Shown: positions 17,113 to 27,131 of the stretch, piece by piece
Layout: each line of letters begins with the position of its first letter
Numbering within the stretch: the first letter of the stretch is position 1
Assembly: GCF_900128945.1 (NCBI RefSeq)
Contig: NZ_FQUD01000001.1
Location: 1,353,450 to 1,417,449, forward strand
Length of the DNA stretch: 64,000 bases
Source: Chryseobacterium sp. OV279
Lineage (GTDB): Bacteria > Bacteroidota > Bacteroidia > Flavobacteriales > Weeksellaceae
Reading direction: 5' to 3'
The notes under the pieces: model-generated
The model's input: the letters and a program-made list of their open reading frames with translations, nothing else
The model's database searches: none
What the model was told of the DNA's origin: nothing
Made by a program: the position numbers and the translations under genes

Positions 17113-18501
17113 ATGAGTACAAGGAAAAATTTAATATTAATTTTAGCATCGGTAGGAACTTTTGTGGAAGCTTTGGATATTGCCATTATTAATTTAACCA
17201 TTCCTTCTATTCAGGAGCAGTTCAATATTGGAGCAGAAACGGTACAGTGGCTACAAACCCTGTATGTATTGTTTTTTGGAGGTTTTCTGATCATTGGCGG
17301 AAAACTTTCCGATCAGATCGGGCGTAAAAAAGTATTCCTAATAGGAGGCCTGATTTTTATGCTGACTTCTTTGGGAGCAGGGCTTTCGCAGAGCTTTGAA
17401 GCTTTAGCCATATTCCGTGCCCTTCAGGGATTGGGAGCAGCTTTGATCATGCCTTCTGCTTTATCTATTGTGACCAATACTTTCAGAGGTGAGCAGGAGC
17501 GTAACCGGGCAATTGGAGTTTTCAGTTCGTTTGCTGCCATCGGTTCGGGAAGCGGACTTTCAGTGGGAGGAATTATCAGTACGTATCTGAGCTGGCATTG
17601 GGTTTTCCTGATCAATGTTCCTATTCTTTTACTGACTCTGATTTTTGCTTATCAGTATCTGCCTGCGGATGAAAAAAACGAGGCAGGACAAAAAACAGAT
17701 TTCGTTTCAGGAATGCTGCTGGTTTTCGGACTGTTAAGCCTTACCTACGGAACGCATGAATTGATCCATATCAAAGAGAATCCAATAATGATCGTTGGTT
17801 CTCTGATACTTTCTGTTCTGCTTTTGGTAGCGGTATTCATCCGATTGAAGTCTGTAGCTCAGCCACTGATTGATCTGAAGATATTTAAGCACCGGTCTTT
17901 AGTGATTTCTAATGCGGTTTTCCTCACATTAGGAGCGTTTTTCATAGGATTTCTGTTTCTTATTTCATTAATGCTTCAGAAAGATATGGGACACAGTGCG
18001 GCTTCGGCAGGACTGATGCTGGTGCCGTTCAGTATTATGTCTGCATTGGCAGCGAAATTTATACTGCCTTCTGTTTCTAAAAGACTGAGTTCTTCCCAAA
18101 TGGGTGTATTCGGTTGGAGTTTTATGCTGGCAGGAGCTTTATCCTTACTGATTGCGGTGTATACAGGACATCCGCTGGCCGTCGTTTTACTGGGAGCAGC
18201 ATGCATTTCAGGAATCGGAATGACCTTCTGTTTTACGGCGCTTTCGGTGATGGGAATTCAGGATGTAGAACCTTCTCATTATGGGGTGGCATCAAGCTTG
18301 AGTTCTACCAGTTACTTTCTGGGAGCGGGTATCGGACTTTCATTTATGACTTTGATGAGTCAGATCTTTCCGTCGAAATATGCGGTTGGAGATTTGAGTT
18401 TAATCATTCTGGTAGGCTATGCATTGCTGGCTCTTGGGATGCTCTTGTTTTTTATCTTTAAAAGTTTAAAAATCAGAGAAACGGAAATTGCAGTTTCGTA
18501 A
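17113..18501 (+). CDS. MFS transporter, DHA2 (EmrB/QacA-like) drug exporter
   Basis: 462 residues, about 14 transmembrane helices. Family signatures: loop 2-3 motif GGKLSDQIGRKKVFLIGG (about 58-75), motif B region FRALQGLGAALIMPSAL (about 101-117) and FSSFAAIGSGSGLSVGGIIS (about 137-156), close to the antiporter motif C. These are proton-driven drug exporters. Divergent from the Lrp regulator, which probably controls it; since Lrp proteins sense amino acids, an amino-acid-like substrate is also possible. Confidence 0.9.
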   Translation: MSTRKNLILILASVGTFVEALDIAIINLTIPSIQEQFNIGAETVQWLQTLYVLFFGGFLIIGGKLSDQIGRKKVFLIGGLIFMLTSLGAGLSQSFEALAIFRALQGLGAALIMPSALSIVTNTFRGEQERNRAIGVFSSFAAIGSGSGLSVGGIISTYLSWHWVFLINVPILLLTLIFAYQYLPADEKNEAGQKTDFVSGMLLVFGLLSLTYGTHELIHIKENPIMIVGSLILSVLLLVAVFIRLKSVAQPLIDLKIFKHRSLVISNAVFLTLGAFFIGFLFLISLMLQKDMGHSAASAGLMLVPFSIMSALAAKFILPSVSKRLSSSQMGVFGWSFMLAGALSLLIAVYTGHPLAVVLLGAACISGIGMTFCFTALSVMGIQDVEPSHYGVASSLSSTSYFLGAGIGLSFMTLMSQIFPSKYAVGDLSLIILVGYALLALGMLLFFIFKSLKIRETEIAVS

Positions 18502-18562
18502 AACGGATTAAAAATATACAAACTATATGAGAAAGGATCGGCATTATTGTGCCGGTTCTTTT

Positions 18563-18570
18563 TATTTTTG
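18563..18570 (+). promoter_or_regulatory. -7 box immediately before an ATG
   Basis: TATTTTTG ends 4 bases before the ATG at 18575. If used, transcription would begin at or next to the start codon (leaderless message). Confidence 0.4.
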
Positions 18571-18574
18571 CAGA

Positions 18575-19321
18575 ATGAAAATACAGATCATCAGCGACCT
18601 TCATCAGGAATTCGGATCGACTGATTTATGTTTTGATCATGCAGATGTTGTCGTATTGGCCGGAGATATTAATCTTGGGACCAAAGGTATTGAATGGATC
18701 AAATCAAAAATAAAAGATAAACCTGTCATCTATGTTCTGGGGAACCATGAATATTATAAAGGTTCTTATCCAAAAACGCTCGATAAAATCAAGCACGCTG
18801 CGGTAGATTCAACCATATTTGTTCTTGAAAATGAATCTGTGGATATTGACGGCGTTCGTTTTCACGGAGCAACACTGTGGACTGATTTTTCTATTTTTGG
18901 AGATCCCTTATACCACGGATTGGTTTGCCAGCCGGTAATGAATGATTACAAAAAGATCAGACGGGATCCTTCCTATTCAAAGATGAGGACCATTGATACA
19001 TTTAAAATTCATCAGTTTTCAAAGCTTTGGTTAAAAGAAAGTCTGGAAAGCTCTGAGGGCTTACAAAATATTGTCGTTACCCACCACGCACCCAGTATTC
19101 AGTCTGTTCCGGAGCAGTATAAAGAAGATCCTGTAACTTCCGCCTATGCATCCAATCTGGAAGATTTTATTACAGAACATCAGCCGATGTATTGGATTCA
19201 TGGGCACATACATACGCCATGCAGATACACTATTGGGAAAACCGAGGTGATCTGTAATCCACATGGCTATATCGATGAAAAATATAATGGTTTTGAAAAA
19301 GAGCTGATTATTGAATTGTAA
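18575..19321 (+). CDS. Calcineurin-like metallophosphoesterase
   Basis: 248 residues from ATG at 18575; the frame extends to 18527, but the fold starts directly at MKIQIISDLHQEFG. All metal motifs are present: SDLH (D8/H10), GDIN (about 30), GNHEYY (about 58-63), THHAP (about 168-172) and GHIHTPCRY (about 208-216). Cytoplasmic, no signal peptide. Members hydrolyse phosphomono- or diesters (cyclic nucleotides, nucleotides, nucleic acids); substrate not predictable. It lies 74 bases after the MFS gene but has its own promoter-like box. Confidence 0.88.
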   Translation: MKIQIISDLHQEFGSTDLCFDHADVVVLAGDINLGTKGIEWIKSKIKDKPVIYVLGNHEYYKGSYPKTLDKIKHAAVDSTIFVLENESVDIDGVRFHGATLWTDFSIFGDPLYHGLVCQPVMNDYKKIRRDPSYSKMRTIDTFKIHQFSKLWLKESLESSEGLQNIVVTHHAPSIQSVPEQYKEDPVTSAYASNLEDFITEHQPMYWIHGHIHTPCRYTIGKTEVICNPHGYIDEKYNGFEKELIIEL

Positions 19322-19409
19322 AAATCGAAACATTTTATCTGTCCGTTAATCTTCCGGGTTTTGCCCTTTTCACTCAAATACCCTAATTTCGTAATCTAAT
19401 CCATCCTCC

Positions 19410-20327
19410 ATGGCGAAAAAGTCCACCGCAGACCCCTCAGAATTTGTCTCCCTGTTTACCTTTGAAGAACTTCTTCGGGACGTAGAGTTTGATCTCAGGG
19501 TAAAAGAATTTGTGGTCATGGAAATTGATAAGGCGAATTATCTCATCAAGCTTAATACACCGTACCGCTCAGACTATTTCTGTATTTTTATGGTGCAGGA
19601 GGGAAGTATCCGGTTCAGGCTGGATGACAAAAGCTATGATGTGTCTGAAGGGGATGTTATTTTTTGTCCTTTTTCAGAAATATTCTGGGTAGATATGATC
19701 TCAGAGGACTACAGAGCAAAATACATTTTTTTTTCCCTGGATTTTATTTCTGATGCCGGATTTAATTATAAATCAAATAATGTCCTGAAAAGTCTTTCAT
19801 CAGATCCTACCCACATTATCAGAAATGAACCTGATCTGTACCGGAGAATGAATTTCCACCTTGATGAGCTGAAATCCCTGAATAACACGGAAAAGGAAGA
19901 TTATTACTTCAATGAAATGATCTGGCATCACTTTTCGCTGGTGATTTATGAAATTGACAACTATTTCAAAAAGATTGAAAAACCCCATCAGGTCACTCAC
20001 CGCGAGGATGAATTGACGACCAGTTTCTTTACTTTGGTTCGTGAACATTTCAAAGAAGAGCATAATGTACAGTTCTATGCCGACAAGCTCTGTATCAGCC
20101 GGAAATACCTGACTAAAGTGATTAATAAGACCATGTTCAAATCACCGAGAGATATTATTCACCAGGTACTGGCCATAGAAGCACGACTTCTTCTCAGGAA
20201 TCCCAACCTGAATGTCAATAATGTAGCCGTACAGCTGAAGTTCTCCGATCAGGCGTCTTTCAGCAAATTCTTTAAAAAGCATGTTGGCAAGTCACCTTTA
20301 GAGTATAAAAAAGATGATTTGTATTGA
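19410..20327 (+). CDS. AraC family regulator, likely activator of the RND operon
   Basis: 305 residues. N-terminal cupin-like domain (about 30-140: FMVQEGSIRFRLDDKSYDVS, GDVIFCPFSEIFW), C-terminal AraC DNA-binding domain (about 205-302: YADKLCISRKYLTKVIN as HTH 1, VAVQLKFSDQASFSKFFKKH as HTH 2, then PLEYKK). The RND efflux operon begins 240 bases downstream in the same direction, with two direct repeats spaced 21 bases between them; together this supports local control. Inducer unknown. Confidence 0.88.
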   Translation: MAKKSTADPSEFVSLFTFEELLRDVEFDLRVKEFVVMEIDKANYLIKLNTPYRSDYFCIFMVQEGSIRFRLDDKSYDVSEGDVIFCPFSEIFWVDMISEDYRAKYIFFSLDFISDAGFNYKSNNVLKSLSSDPTHIIRNEPDLYRRMNFHLDELKSLNNTEKEDYYFNEMIWHHFSLVIYEIDNYFKKIEKPHQVTHREDELTTSFFTLVREHFKEEHNVQFYADKLCISRKYLTKVINKTMFKSPRDIIHQVLAIEARLLLRNPNLNVNNVAVQLKFSDQASFSKFFKKHVGKSPLEYKKDDLY

Positions 20328-20471
20328 TAATCAATACTTTGTGTTTTTGTTGATTTGGATATTGATGTCTTTTTGCTAAATTAACACGGTTTTCTGATAC
20401 AAAAAATGGAATTATGTTATTTACATATTCTATTGAAGGTAAATAATGACATTTCTCATGTTTTAAGAAAT

Positions 20472-20507
20472 AAGGAGTCTTTTTGACAAAACAAGGAGTT
20501 TTTTGAG
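20472..20507 (+). promoter_or_regulatory. Probable AraC operator (direct repeats, 21-base period)
   Basis: AAGGAGTCTTTTTGA (from 20472) and AAGGAGTTTTTTGAG (from 20493) are direct repeats exactly two helical turns apart, the geometry AraC-type proteins bind. They sit just upstream of the RND promoter region and just downstream of the araC-type gene. Confidence 0.55.
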
Positions 20508-20567
20508 TATTTCGATTGAATTTTTTTAGGGCGAATTTTGCCCCGTAAATTTAAAAGGAATATTGTT

Positions 20568-21713
20568 ATGCAGAGATTTTTTATCCAAAAATCAACTATA
20601 CTTTTCCTCTCGCTGATTGTCTTGGCGGGATGCAGGAAAAACAATCAAAACCAGGCTTTTCAACAGCAGGCCCCCGAACTTCCGGTAGAAAAAGTGAAGC
20701 AGGGAGACGCTTCTGTTTCCAGAGAATATGCAGCCTCCGTGGAAGGAATCTCCAATGTGGAGATCAGACCGCAGGTTACGGGATATTTAAGCAAGATCTT
20801 CGTAGATGAAGGAGATTATGTGAGAGCGGGACAGCCTCTGTTCAAAATAGAAGACCAGATCTTCCGCGAGCAGATGAAAAGTGCTCAGGCAGCCCTGATC
20901 ACTGCTCAGGCCAATCTTTCCACTTCCAAAATTGATCTCGACAGAAAAAAGGAATTATTAAGAAACAAAATGGTTTCTGATATCCAGGTGAAAGAAGCGG
21001 AAGCCAGTTATAACGCTGCAAGAGGAGCGGTAAGCCAGTCGGTTTCTGCCATTGAATCCGCAAAGATCAATCTTAATTTTTCTACGATCAAAGCACCGGT
21101 AAGTGGATTTATAGGAAGATTCAATTACCGTCTGGGAAGTTTGATGACGCCTTCCAACCAGGATCCGATCACGCTTTTGTCTGACATTCATGAGGTCTAT
21201 ACCTATTTCAGCATGAGTGAAAATGATTTTAACAGCTTCCAGAAGCAGCAGGCAGGAAGTAATATCAATGAGATCATCAAAAACACACCGGCAGTTTCCC
21301 TTCTGCTTTCAGGAGGCGAAAAATATGCACAGACCGGAAAAATAGATGCGGTGGAAGGACAGTTCAACAAAACCACAGGTTCCATCACGTTGAGAGCAAA
21401 ATTCAACAACCCGGATAATCTTTTGAGAAGCGGAAATACCGGGAAAATCGTAATGGATCAGTTTTACAGCAACGTCGTTCTTCTGCCAATAGCTTCTACA
21501 AGAACCATTCAGGATAAGATCTTTGTGTTCTCTATCAAAGGAGGAAAAGCAGTGATGCTTCCGGTAGAAGTCACTGGAAAAGCTGGTACTGATTTCATCG
21601 TATCAAAAGGATTAAAGGCCGGTGACGAGTACATTGTAACAGGTTTCGACAGACTGCAGCCGGGAACTCCGGTCGTTGCTCAGAAAAAAAATGCTCAACC
21701 GAAAAAATCGTAA
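20568..21713 (+). CDS. RND efflux periplasmic adaptor (MexA/AcrA-like lipoprotein)
   Basis: 381 residues from ATG at 20568. Lipoprotein signal ending LIVLAGC (Cys about 22). Membrane-fusion-protein layout: lipoyl half (about 60-95, VEIRPQVTGYLSKIFVDEGD), alpha-helical hairpin (about 95-160, rich in Ala/Gln), second lipoyl half (about 165-195, INLNFSTIKAPVSGFIGR), beta barrel (about 200-290) and membrane-proximal domain. It bridges inner-membrane pump and outer-membrane channel. First gene of a three-gene operon (gaps of 9 and 5 bases). Confidence 0.93.
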   Translation: MQRFFIQKSTILFLSLIVLAGCRKNNQNQAFQQQAPELPVEKVKQGDASVSREYAASVEGISNVEIRPQVTGYLSKIFVDEGDYVRAGQPLFKIEDQIFREQMKSAQAALITAQANLSTSKIDLDRKKELLRNKMVSDIQVKEAEASYNAARGAVSQSVSAIESAKINLNFSTIKAPVSGFIGRFNYRLGSLMTPSNQDPITLLSDIHEVYTYFSMSENDFNSFQKQQAGSNINEIIKNTPAVSLLLSGGEKYAQTGKIDAVEGQFNKTTGSITLRAKFNNPDNLLRSGNTGKIVMDQFYSNVVLLPIASTRTIQDKIFVFSIKGGKAVMLPVEVTGKAGTDFIVSKGLKAGDEYIVTGFDRLQPGTPVVAQKKNAQPKKS

Positions 21714-21722
21714 GAAAAAATC

Positions 21723-24700
21723 ATGTTAAAGACCATTATAAAAAGACCCGTACTGGCAACGGTTATCTCCGTATTGCTCGTCATTTTGGGTATCGTCGGT
21801 ATGATCAGTCTGCCGATCACTAAATTCCCTGATATTGCTCCGCCTACCGTAATGGTAACCGCAGTGTATCCGGGGGCCAATGCAGAAACAATCGCGAGAT
21901 CCGTAGCACCGCCTTTGGAAAACGCCATCAACGGGGTGGAAAATATGGATTATATTACATCCACAGCCAGTAACGATGGTACTTTAAATATTACCGTCAT
22001 CTTTAAACTGGGAACAGATCCGGATCAGGCTGCCATCAATGTTCAGAACAGGGTAGCGCAGGTGACCAACCAGCTTCCTGCAGAAGTTATCCAGGCCGGA
22101 ATTACAACGGTGAAGAGACAGAACAGTATGACGGCCATAATTTCATTGACCAGCAAGGATGGTGCAATGGATGACCTCTTCCTTGAAAACTACGCAAAAA
22201 TCAATGTTGTTCCCGAATTGAAAAGGGTAAAAGGAGTAGGAGATGCCATGGTATACGGAAACAAGGATTACTCCATGAGAGTATGGCTTGATCCGAATAA
22301 ACTGACCTCATACAACCTTACCCCTTCAGATGTTTCGCGGGCGATTCAGGCTCAGAACCTTGAGGCGGCGCCGGGAAGATTCGGGGAAAGAAGTAAGGAA
22401 GCAATGGAATATGTTCTCCGTTACAAAGGAAAATTTACAGAACCCGAACAGTATGAAAATATTACCATCAAAGCATTAAGTGACGGTTCGGTTTTAAAAT
22501 TAAAAGATGTTGCTAAAGTAGAATTCGGAGCCTATAGTTATACGGTTTCTTCTACATTTAATAAAAAGCCTTCGGTGACGATGGCGATTTTCCAGATGGC
22601 AGGATCTAATGCCAATGAGGTACAGATCGCGCTTCAGGACAGAATGAAGGAACTTGAAAAATCTTTTCCGGCGGGAATGAGTTATGAAATTCCTTATGCT
22701 ACGAAAGAAGCTTTGGACCAGTCTATAGATCAGGTAATTCATACGCTGATAGAGGCATTTATCCTGGTATTCATCGTGGTATATATCTTCCTGCAGGATT
22801 TCCGTTCAACACTAATTCCGGCCATTGCAGTTCCGGTGTCTATTGTGGGAACGTTCTTCTTTATGAATTTGTTTGGGTTTTCTATTAATATCCTGACGTT
22901 GTTTGCCCTGGTACTGGCCATTGGTATTGTGGTGGATGACGCCATTGTCGTCGTGGAAGCAGTCCATGCTAAAATGGAACATAAAAAGCTCAACCCAAGG
23001 GCTGCGACCATGTCGGCGATGAGTGAAATCACGGGAGCTATTGTTTCAATTACGCTGATTATGTCTGCGGTATTCGTTCCGGTAGCCTTTATGAGTGGTT
23101 CCACAGGATTGTTTTACCAGCAGTTTGCATTAACACTGGCGATTGCGATTGTCATTTCAGCGGTTAATGCATTGACGCTGAGTCCGGCTTTGTGTGCTAT
23201 ATTTTTAAAGCAACATCATCCGGGAACACATGAAAAAATGAATTTCAAAGACCGTTTCTTTGCCGGTTTTAATGCAAATTTTAATAAACTGACCTTCCGT
23301 TATGGAAAAGCTATTCTCTTTTTATTAAAGAGAAAATGGGTGGCAGCAATCATCATCTTAGGATTTGGTGGACTGTTTGTATGGATGTCTATGACGACAC
23401 CTAAAGGATTTATTCCTGATGAAGACCAGAGTTTTATCATTGTAACCGCCAATCTTGCGCCGGGAGCATCGAAAGACAGAACCACCAAAGTAGTTTCCGA
23501 TACGGAAGACCTGCTGATGAAAAATCCGGCCATTGACAAAGTAATTACGGTAGACGGGCTGAATCTGTTCAGCGGATCCATGTCATCTTCAGCGGCTTCT
23601 ATTTTCGTTAAACTGAAAAAAACGGAGGAAAGAGGAAATGTAAAAAATATCAATGACATTATCGGCCAGGTTCAGGGAGGACTTTCCCAGGATAAAAGAG
23701 CGAATTTCCTTGTCCTGAATACACCGACCGTAGATGGTTTCGGAAATACCAGCGGTATGGAGCTTGTGCTTCAGGACCGTACAAACGGAGAACTTCAGAA
23801 TCTTGGAAATATCTCTTACGGAATGATGGGAGCATTGATGCAGAGACCGGAAGTGGCAGTAGCATTTACTACGTTTGATGTAACCTATCCACAGTTTGAA
23901 GTATTGGTAGATGAGGTGAAAGCAGCTCAGCTTGGTGTAAATGTTTCTGATGTATTAGGTGTGATGCAGGGCTATTACGGAAGTATTCAGTCTTCGGATT
24001 TCAACAGATTCGGGAAATATTACAGAGTACTGGTTCAGTCTACTCCGGAAATGAGACAAGACAAAGAATCACTGAACGGTATTTTCGTTAAAAATAATTC
24101 AGGCGAAATGGTTCCTATCAATACGCTGGTTAGCCTGAAGCAGGTGACAGGAGCAGAAGTGGTAGACCGTTTCAACCTGTTCAACTCTTCGAACTTAACC
24201 GTAATGCCGGCTCCGGGATTCAGTACGGGACAGGCGATGGCCGCTATTGATGAGGTGAGCAAGCAGGTGCTTCCTCCGGGATATACCTACGATTACAAAG
24301 GAATGAGCCGTGAAGAAGTAAGTGCGGGTTCACAGTCGGTGATGATCTTCGGATTGTGTATTGTCTTTGTATTCTTCCTTCTATCGGCGCAGTATGAAAG
24401 TTATGTGCTTCCGTTTGCTGTACTGATCGCTATTCCTGTAGGTCTATCAGGGGTATTTGTAGGAATTACGATGGCAGATCTTTCCAATAATATTTATGTT
24501 CAGATTGCTTTGGTGATGCTGATCGGGCTCTTAGCGAAAAACGGGATTCTGATTGTAGAATTTGCCATTCAGCGGAGAAGAGCAGGGAAAAGTCTTATCG
24601 CTTCTGCGGTAGAAGGAGCCAAAGCCCGTCTGCGCCCGATTCTGATGACTTCATTGGCATTTATTGCGGGACTTCTTCCGTTGCTGTTTGTTATAGGACC

Positions 24701-24863
24701 ATCAGCGTTAGGAAACCATTCGATCGGATATGCAGCGGTTTCCGGAATGATCTTCGGAACTGTGTTAGGAATCTTTGTGGTTCCGGTGCTTTTTGTGGTC
24801 TTCCAGGCTTTACATGAAAGAATGAGCGGAAAAGTAATAACGGAAGCCGACTGGGAATATTAA
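21723..24863 (+). CDS. RND multidrug efflux pump (AcrB/MexB-like, HAE1)
   Basis: 1046 residues, normal family length. Starts with the cytoplasmic/TM1 signature KRPVLATVISVLLVILGIVG. Two large periplasmic loops (about 35-335 and 560-870), twelve helices in all. The proton-relay acidic pair is in TM4 (FALVLAIGIVVDDAIVVVEA, about 396-415), and the TM10 region LLAKNGILIVEFAIQRRR contains the matching Lys. It exports hydrophobic drugs or bile-type compounds as a trimer. Central gene of the operon. Confidence 0.95.
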   Translation: MLKTIIKRPVLATVISVLLVILGIVGMISLPITKFPDIAPPTVMVTAVYPGANAETIARSVAPPLENAINGVENMDYITSTASNDGTLNITVIFKLGTDPDQAAINVQNRVAQVTNQLPAEVIQAGITTVKRQNSMTAIISLTSKDGAMDDLFLENYAKINVVPELKRVKGVGDAMVYGNKDYSMRVWLDPNKLTSYNLTPSDVSRAIQAQNLEAAPGRFGERSKEAMEYVLRYKGKFTEPEQYENITIKALSDGSVLKLKDVAKVEFGAYSYTVSSTFNKKPSVTMAIFQMAGSNANEVQIALQDRMKELEKSFPAGMSYEIPYATKEALDQSIDQVIHTLIEAFILVFIVVYIFLQDFRSTLIPAIAVPVSIVGTFFFMNLFGFSINILTLFALVLAIGIVVDDAIVVVEAVHAKMEHKKLNPRAATMSAMSEITGAIVSITLIMSAVFVPVAFMSGSTGLFYQQFALTLAIAIVISAVNALTLSPALCAIFLKQHHPGTHEKMNFKDRFFAGFNANFNKLTFRYGKAILFLLKRKWVAAIIILGFGGLFVWMSMTTPKGFIPDEDQSFIIVTANLAPGASKDRTTKVVSDTEDLLMKNPAIDKVITVDGLNLFSGSMSSSAASIFVKLKKTEERGNVKNINDIIGQVQGGLSQDKRANFLVLNTPTVDGFGNTSGMELVLQDRTNGELQNLGNISYGMMGALMQRPEVAVAFTTFDVTYPQFEVLVDEVKAAQLGVNVSDVLGVMQGYYGSIQSSDFNRFGKYYRVLVQSTPEMRQDKESLNGIFVKNNSGEMVPINTLVSLKQVTGAEVVDRFNLFNSSNLTVMPAPGFSTGQAMAAIDEVSKQVLPPGYTYDYKGMSREEVSAGSQSVMIFGLCIVFVFFLLSAQYESYVLPFAVLIAIPVGLSGVFVGITMADLSNNIYVQIALVMLIGLLAKNGILIVEFAIQRRRAGKSLIASAVEGAKARLRPILMTSLAFIAGLLPLLFVIGPSALGNHSIGYAAVSGMIFGTVLGIFVVPVLFVVFQALHERMSGKVITEADWEY

Positions 24864-24868
24864 TCCAA

Positions 24869-26299
24869 ATGATTATTAAAATGAATTCAATTAAAAATAT
24901 AGTCTATATCGCATTGATCTCAGGAGCTGCCGTTTCGTGCAAAGTTCAGAAATTTGAACAGCCCGAAGTGAAAATGCCTGAAGCTTTCAGAAATGACAGC
25001 ATTATTGCGGACGCTCAGGAAAATATAGCAAAGACCAGCTACAGGGACTTTTTTAAAGATCCGGTGTTGGTGGGTCTTATCGACAAAGCCATTGCACAGA
25101 ATAATAATTTTCTTGTGGCATTAAAACAGATAGAATACGCCTCCCTTGCTTATAACCAAAGCAAGTGGGGGAATGTTCCCACGATCAGCGCTACGGTTGC
25201 GAATGCGAGCATCAGCCGTCCTTCAGACAACAGTATGAACGGAATGATGGCCGGACAGTTCATGGGAAGAAAGTATACGGAAGATTATACCACGTCTGTC
25301 AACATTTCATGGGAAGCAGATATCTGGGGGAAGATCAGAGGAAGAAAAGAGCAGGCTCTGACAGAATATCTTAAAACCCAGGAAGCAGCAAAAGCTGTGA
25401 AAACCCAGCTGGTCGCTTCAGTGGTGCAGGGATATTACAACTTACTGATGCTGGATACCCAATTGCAGATTACAAAATCGAATCTGGAATATTCCGATAC
25501 AACGTTGAAGTTTTTAACCAAGCAGCAGGAACTAGGCTTAACGACGGCTCTTGCTGTGCAGCAACAGGAAATTGTGAAAGATCAGATCTTAAAAACAGTT
25601 CCTGCTATTGAAAGTTCTATCGCAGTTCAGGAAAACGCATTGAGTCTTTTGACAGGTTCAATGCCAGATAAGATTGAAAGAAGTGCAAGTCTGAATAATG
25701 TACAGTCGCCGGACCGCATTGCAGCAGGAATTCCATCAGAACTGTTAAGCTACAGACCGGATATTAAAACGGCTGAACTCGAAGTCAGAAAAAGTGCCGC
25801 TGCGATTCATGTGGCGAAAATGAGTATGTATCCTTCTCTGAATATTACCGCTCAGGGTGGATTGAATGCTTTTCAGGCAAGTCATTGGTTCAGTGTTCCC
25901 GGTTCGCTTTTCGGAATGGCGGCAGGAATGATTGCACAGCCTATTTTAAACGGAAAACAATTAAAGACCCAATACGAACAGTCTAAAGTGCTGGCGGATC
26001 AGGCTGAAATTAATTTTAAACAGTCCGTTTTAAAAGCGGTTGGAGAAGTTTCTGATGCACTGGTACAGATCCAAAAGTTGGAAGAACAGCAGAAAATTGC
26101 AGAAGGATTAGCTGCAAAATCCGGTGAAGCGGTGAAAAAAGCTGATATTTTATTTAAATACAATTCAGCAACCTATGTAGAGGTGATTATCGCGCAAAGC
26201 AATAAGCTTCAGGCAGAACTGGATCTGGCTTCCCTGAAAGCCCAGCGCTTAAACGCCATTACTTCTCTGTACAGAGCGGTGGGCGGCGGCTGGCAGTAA
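24869..26299 (+). CDS. Outer-membrane efflux channel (TolC/OprM family, NodT-type lipoprotein)
   Basis: 476 residues from ATG 24869; an equally possible ATG at 24881 gives MNSIKNIVYIALISGAAVSC with the lipid-carrying Cys. Two OEP repeats of the TolC family (about 60-250 and 270-470), with long helical hairpins and the conserved LLSYRPDIKTAELEVRKSAA. It completes the tripartite pump. A terminator follows at once. Confidence 0.93.
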   Translation: MIIKMNSIKNIVYIALISGAAVSCKVQKFEQPEVKMPEAFRNDSIIADAQENIAKTSYRDFFKDPVLVGLIDKAIAQNNNFLVALKQIEYASLAYNQSKWGNVPTISATVANASISRPSDNSMNGMMAGQFMGRKYTEDYTTSVNISWEADIWGKIRGRKEQALTEYLKTQEAAKAVKTQLVASVVQGYYNLLMLDTQLQITKSNLEYSDTTLKFLTKQQELGLTTALAVQQQEIVKDQILKTVPAIESSIAVQENALSLLTGSMPDKIERSASLNNVQSPDRIAAGIPSELLSYRPDIKTAELEVRKSAAAIHVAKMSMYPSLNITAQGGLNAFQASHWFSVPGSLFGMAAGMIAQPILNGKQLKTQYEQSKVLADQAEINFKQSVLKAVGEVSDALVQIQKLEEQQKIAEGLAAKSGEAVKKADILFKYNSATYVEVIIAQSNKLQAELDLASLKAQRLNAITSLYRAVGGGWQ

Positions 26300-26308
26300 A
26301 GTAAAATG

Positions 26309-26345
26309 AAACCTGCTTCGTCTATAAGGATGCAGCAGGTTTTTA
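26309..26345 (+). terminator. Terminator of the RND operon
   Basis: AAACCTGCT (26309-26317) pairs with AGCAGGTTT (26334-26342) followed by T's, 9 bases after the last stop. Confidence 0.75.
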
Positions 26346-26357
26346 AACTAAATCATT

Positions 26358-26912
26358 ATGAAGAATACAAATATACATGAGGGTATTATTCTTATTCCTG
26401 ATTTCAGCGGGTTTACTGAATTTGTGTTCAATACAAAACTTTATACAGGAGAATATATTGTAAGACAACTACTATCTACGCTGATCGATATGAATGATCA
26501 GTATTTTGAAATTTCAGAGATCGAGGGCGATGCCATTTTATTTTACAGATACGATGACAAACCTTCTTATGAGAGTATTTCAACGATACTTTGGAAAATG
26601 CGGAATGCTTTTAACCAAAAGATAAAGGAACTGAGTAAAGAGCTCAGTATGTCTATAGATATGTCGCTGAAGTTCATTGTACACTATGGAAAATTTTCGC
26701 AGTATACGATCGGAAGTTTTAAAAAGCTTTATGGAAAAACGGTAGTGGAAGCCCATCAGATGCTGAAAAATGAATTTGCCGAACAGCCGTCGTATGCCCT
26801 GTTCAGTCATTCTTTTTTAGAAAACAGCGGAAACAGGGAGTCAGAAACCCATACACAGAAATATCATCTTCCGGAAGGTGGAATGATTCATTATTTTGAG
26901 AGTGTCAACTAG
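26358..26912 (+). CDS. DUF2652 family protein
   Basis: 184 residues, cytoplasmic. The opening EGIILIPDFSGFTEFVFNTK and EIEGDAILFYRY (about 54-65) are typical of DUF2652. The family resembles the nucleotide-cyclase fold: the FSGFT and EGDA positions echo the metal-binding strands of class III cyclases (an inference from pattern, not from a search). Its ATG lies beyond the RND terminator, so it is probably a separate unit. No function assigned. Confidence 0.75.
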   Translation: MKNTNIHEGIILIPDFSGFTEFVFNTKLYTGEYIVRQLLSTLIDMNDQYFEISEIEGDAILFYRYDDKPSYESISTILWKMRNAFNQKIKELSKELSMSIDMSLKFIVHYGKFSQYTIGSFKKLYGKTVVEAHQMLKNEFAEQPSYALFSHSFLENSGNRESETHTQKYHLPEGGMIHYFESVN

Positions 26913-26949
26913 CATATCTATTTTTTAATCCTTGTAAATTTGCTATGCG

Positions 26950-26976
26950 TGCCCGGGTGAGATCCGGGCATTTTTT
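26950..26976 (+). terminator. Rho-independent terminator
   Basis: TGCCCGG (26950-26956), loop GTGAGAT, CCGGGCA (26964-26970), then TTTTTT; 38 bases after the DUF2652 stop. Confidence 0.85.
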
Positions 26977-27131
26977 GTGGCTTATGCAGTGGCGGATTTC
27001 AGCTAAAAGAAACAGGAGGTAAGAAAATCTGAACTTCATTCTCTCTCCAAAATTCATACTGAATCAAAATGCTTCCTTTAAAATAAATAAGGTGTTGTTT
27101 TTTTAGTAATAATAAATCACTTATTTGTGTT

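Noticed and set aside
22739..23659. Minus-strand frames of about 120 codons
   Set aside because: Antisense to the RND pump gene; composition is a mirror of coding sequence.
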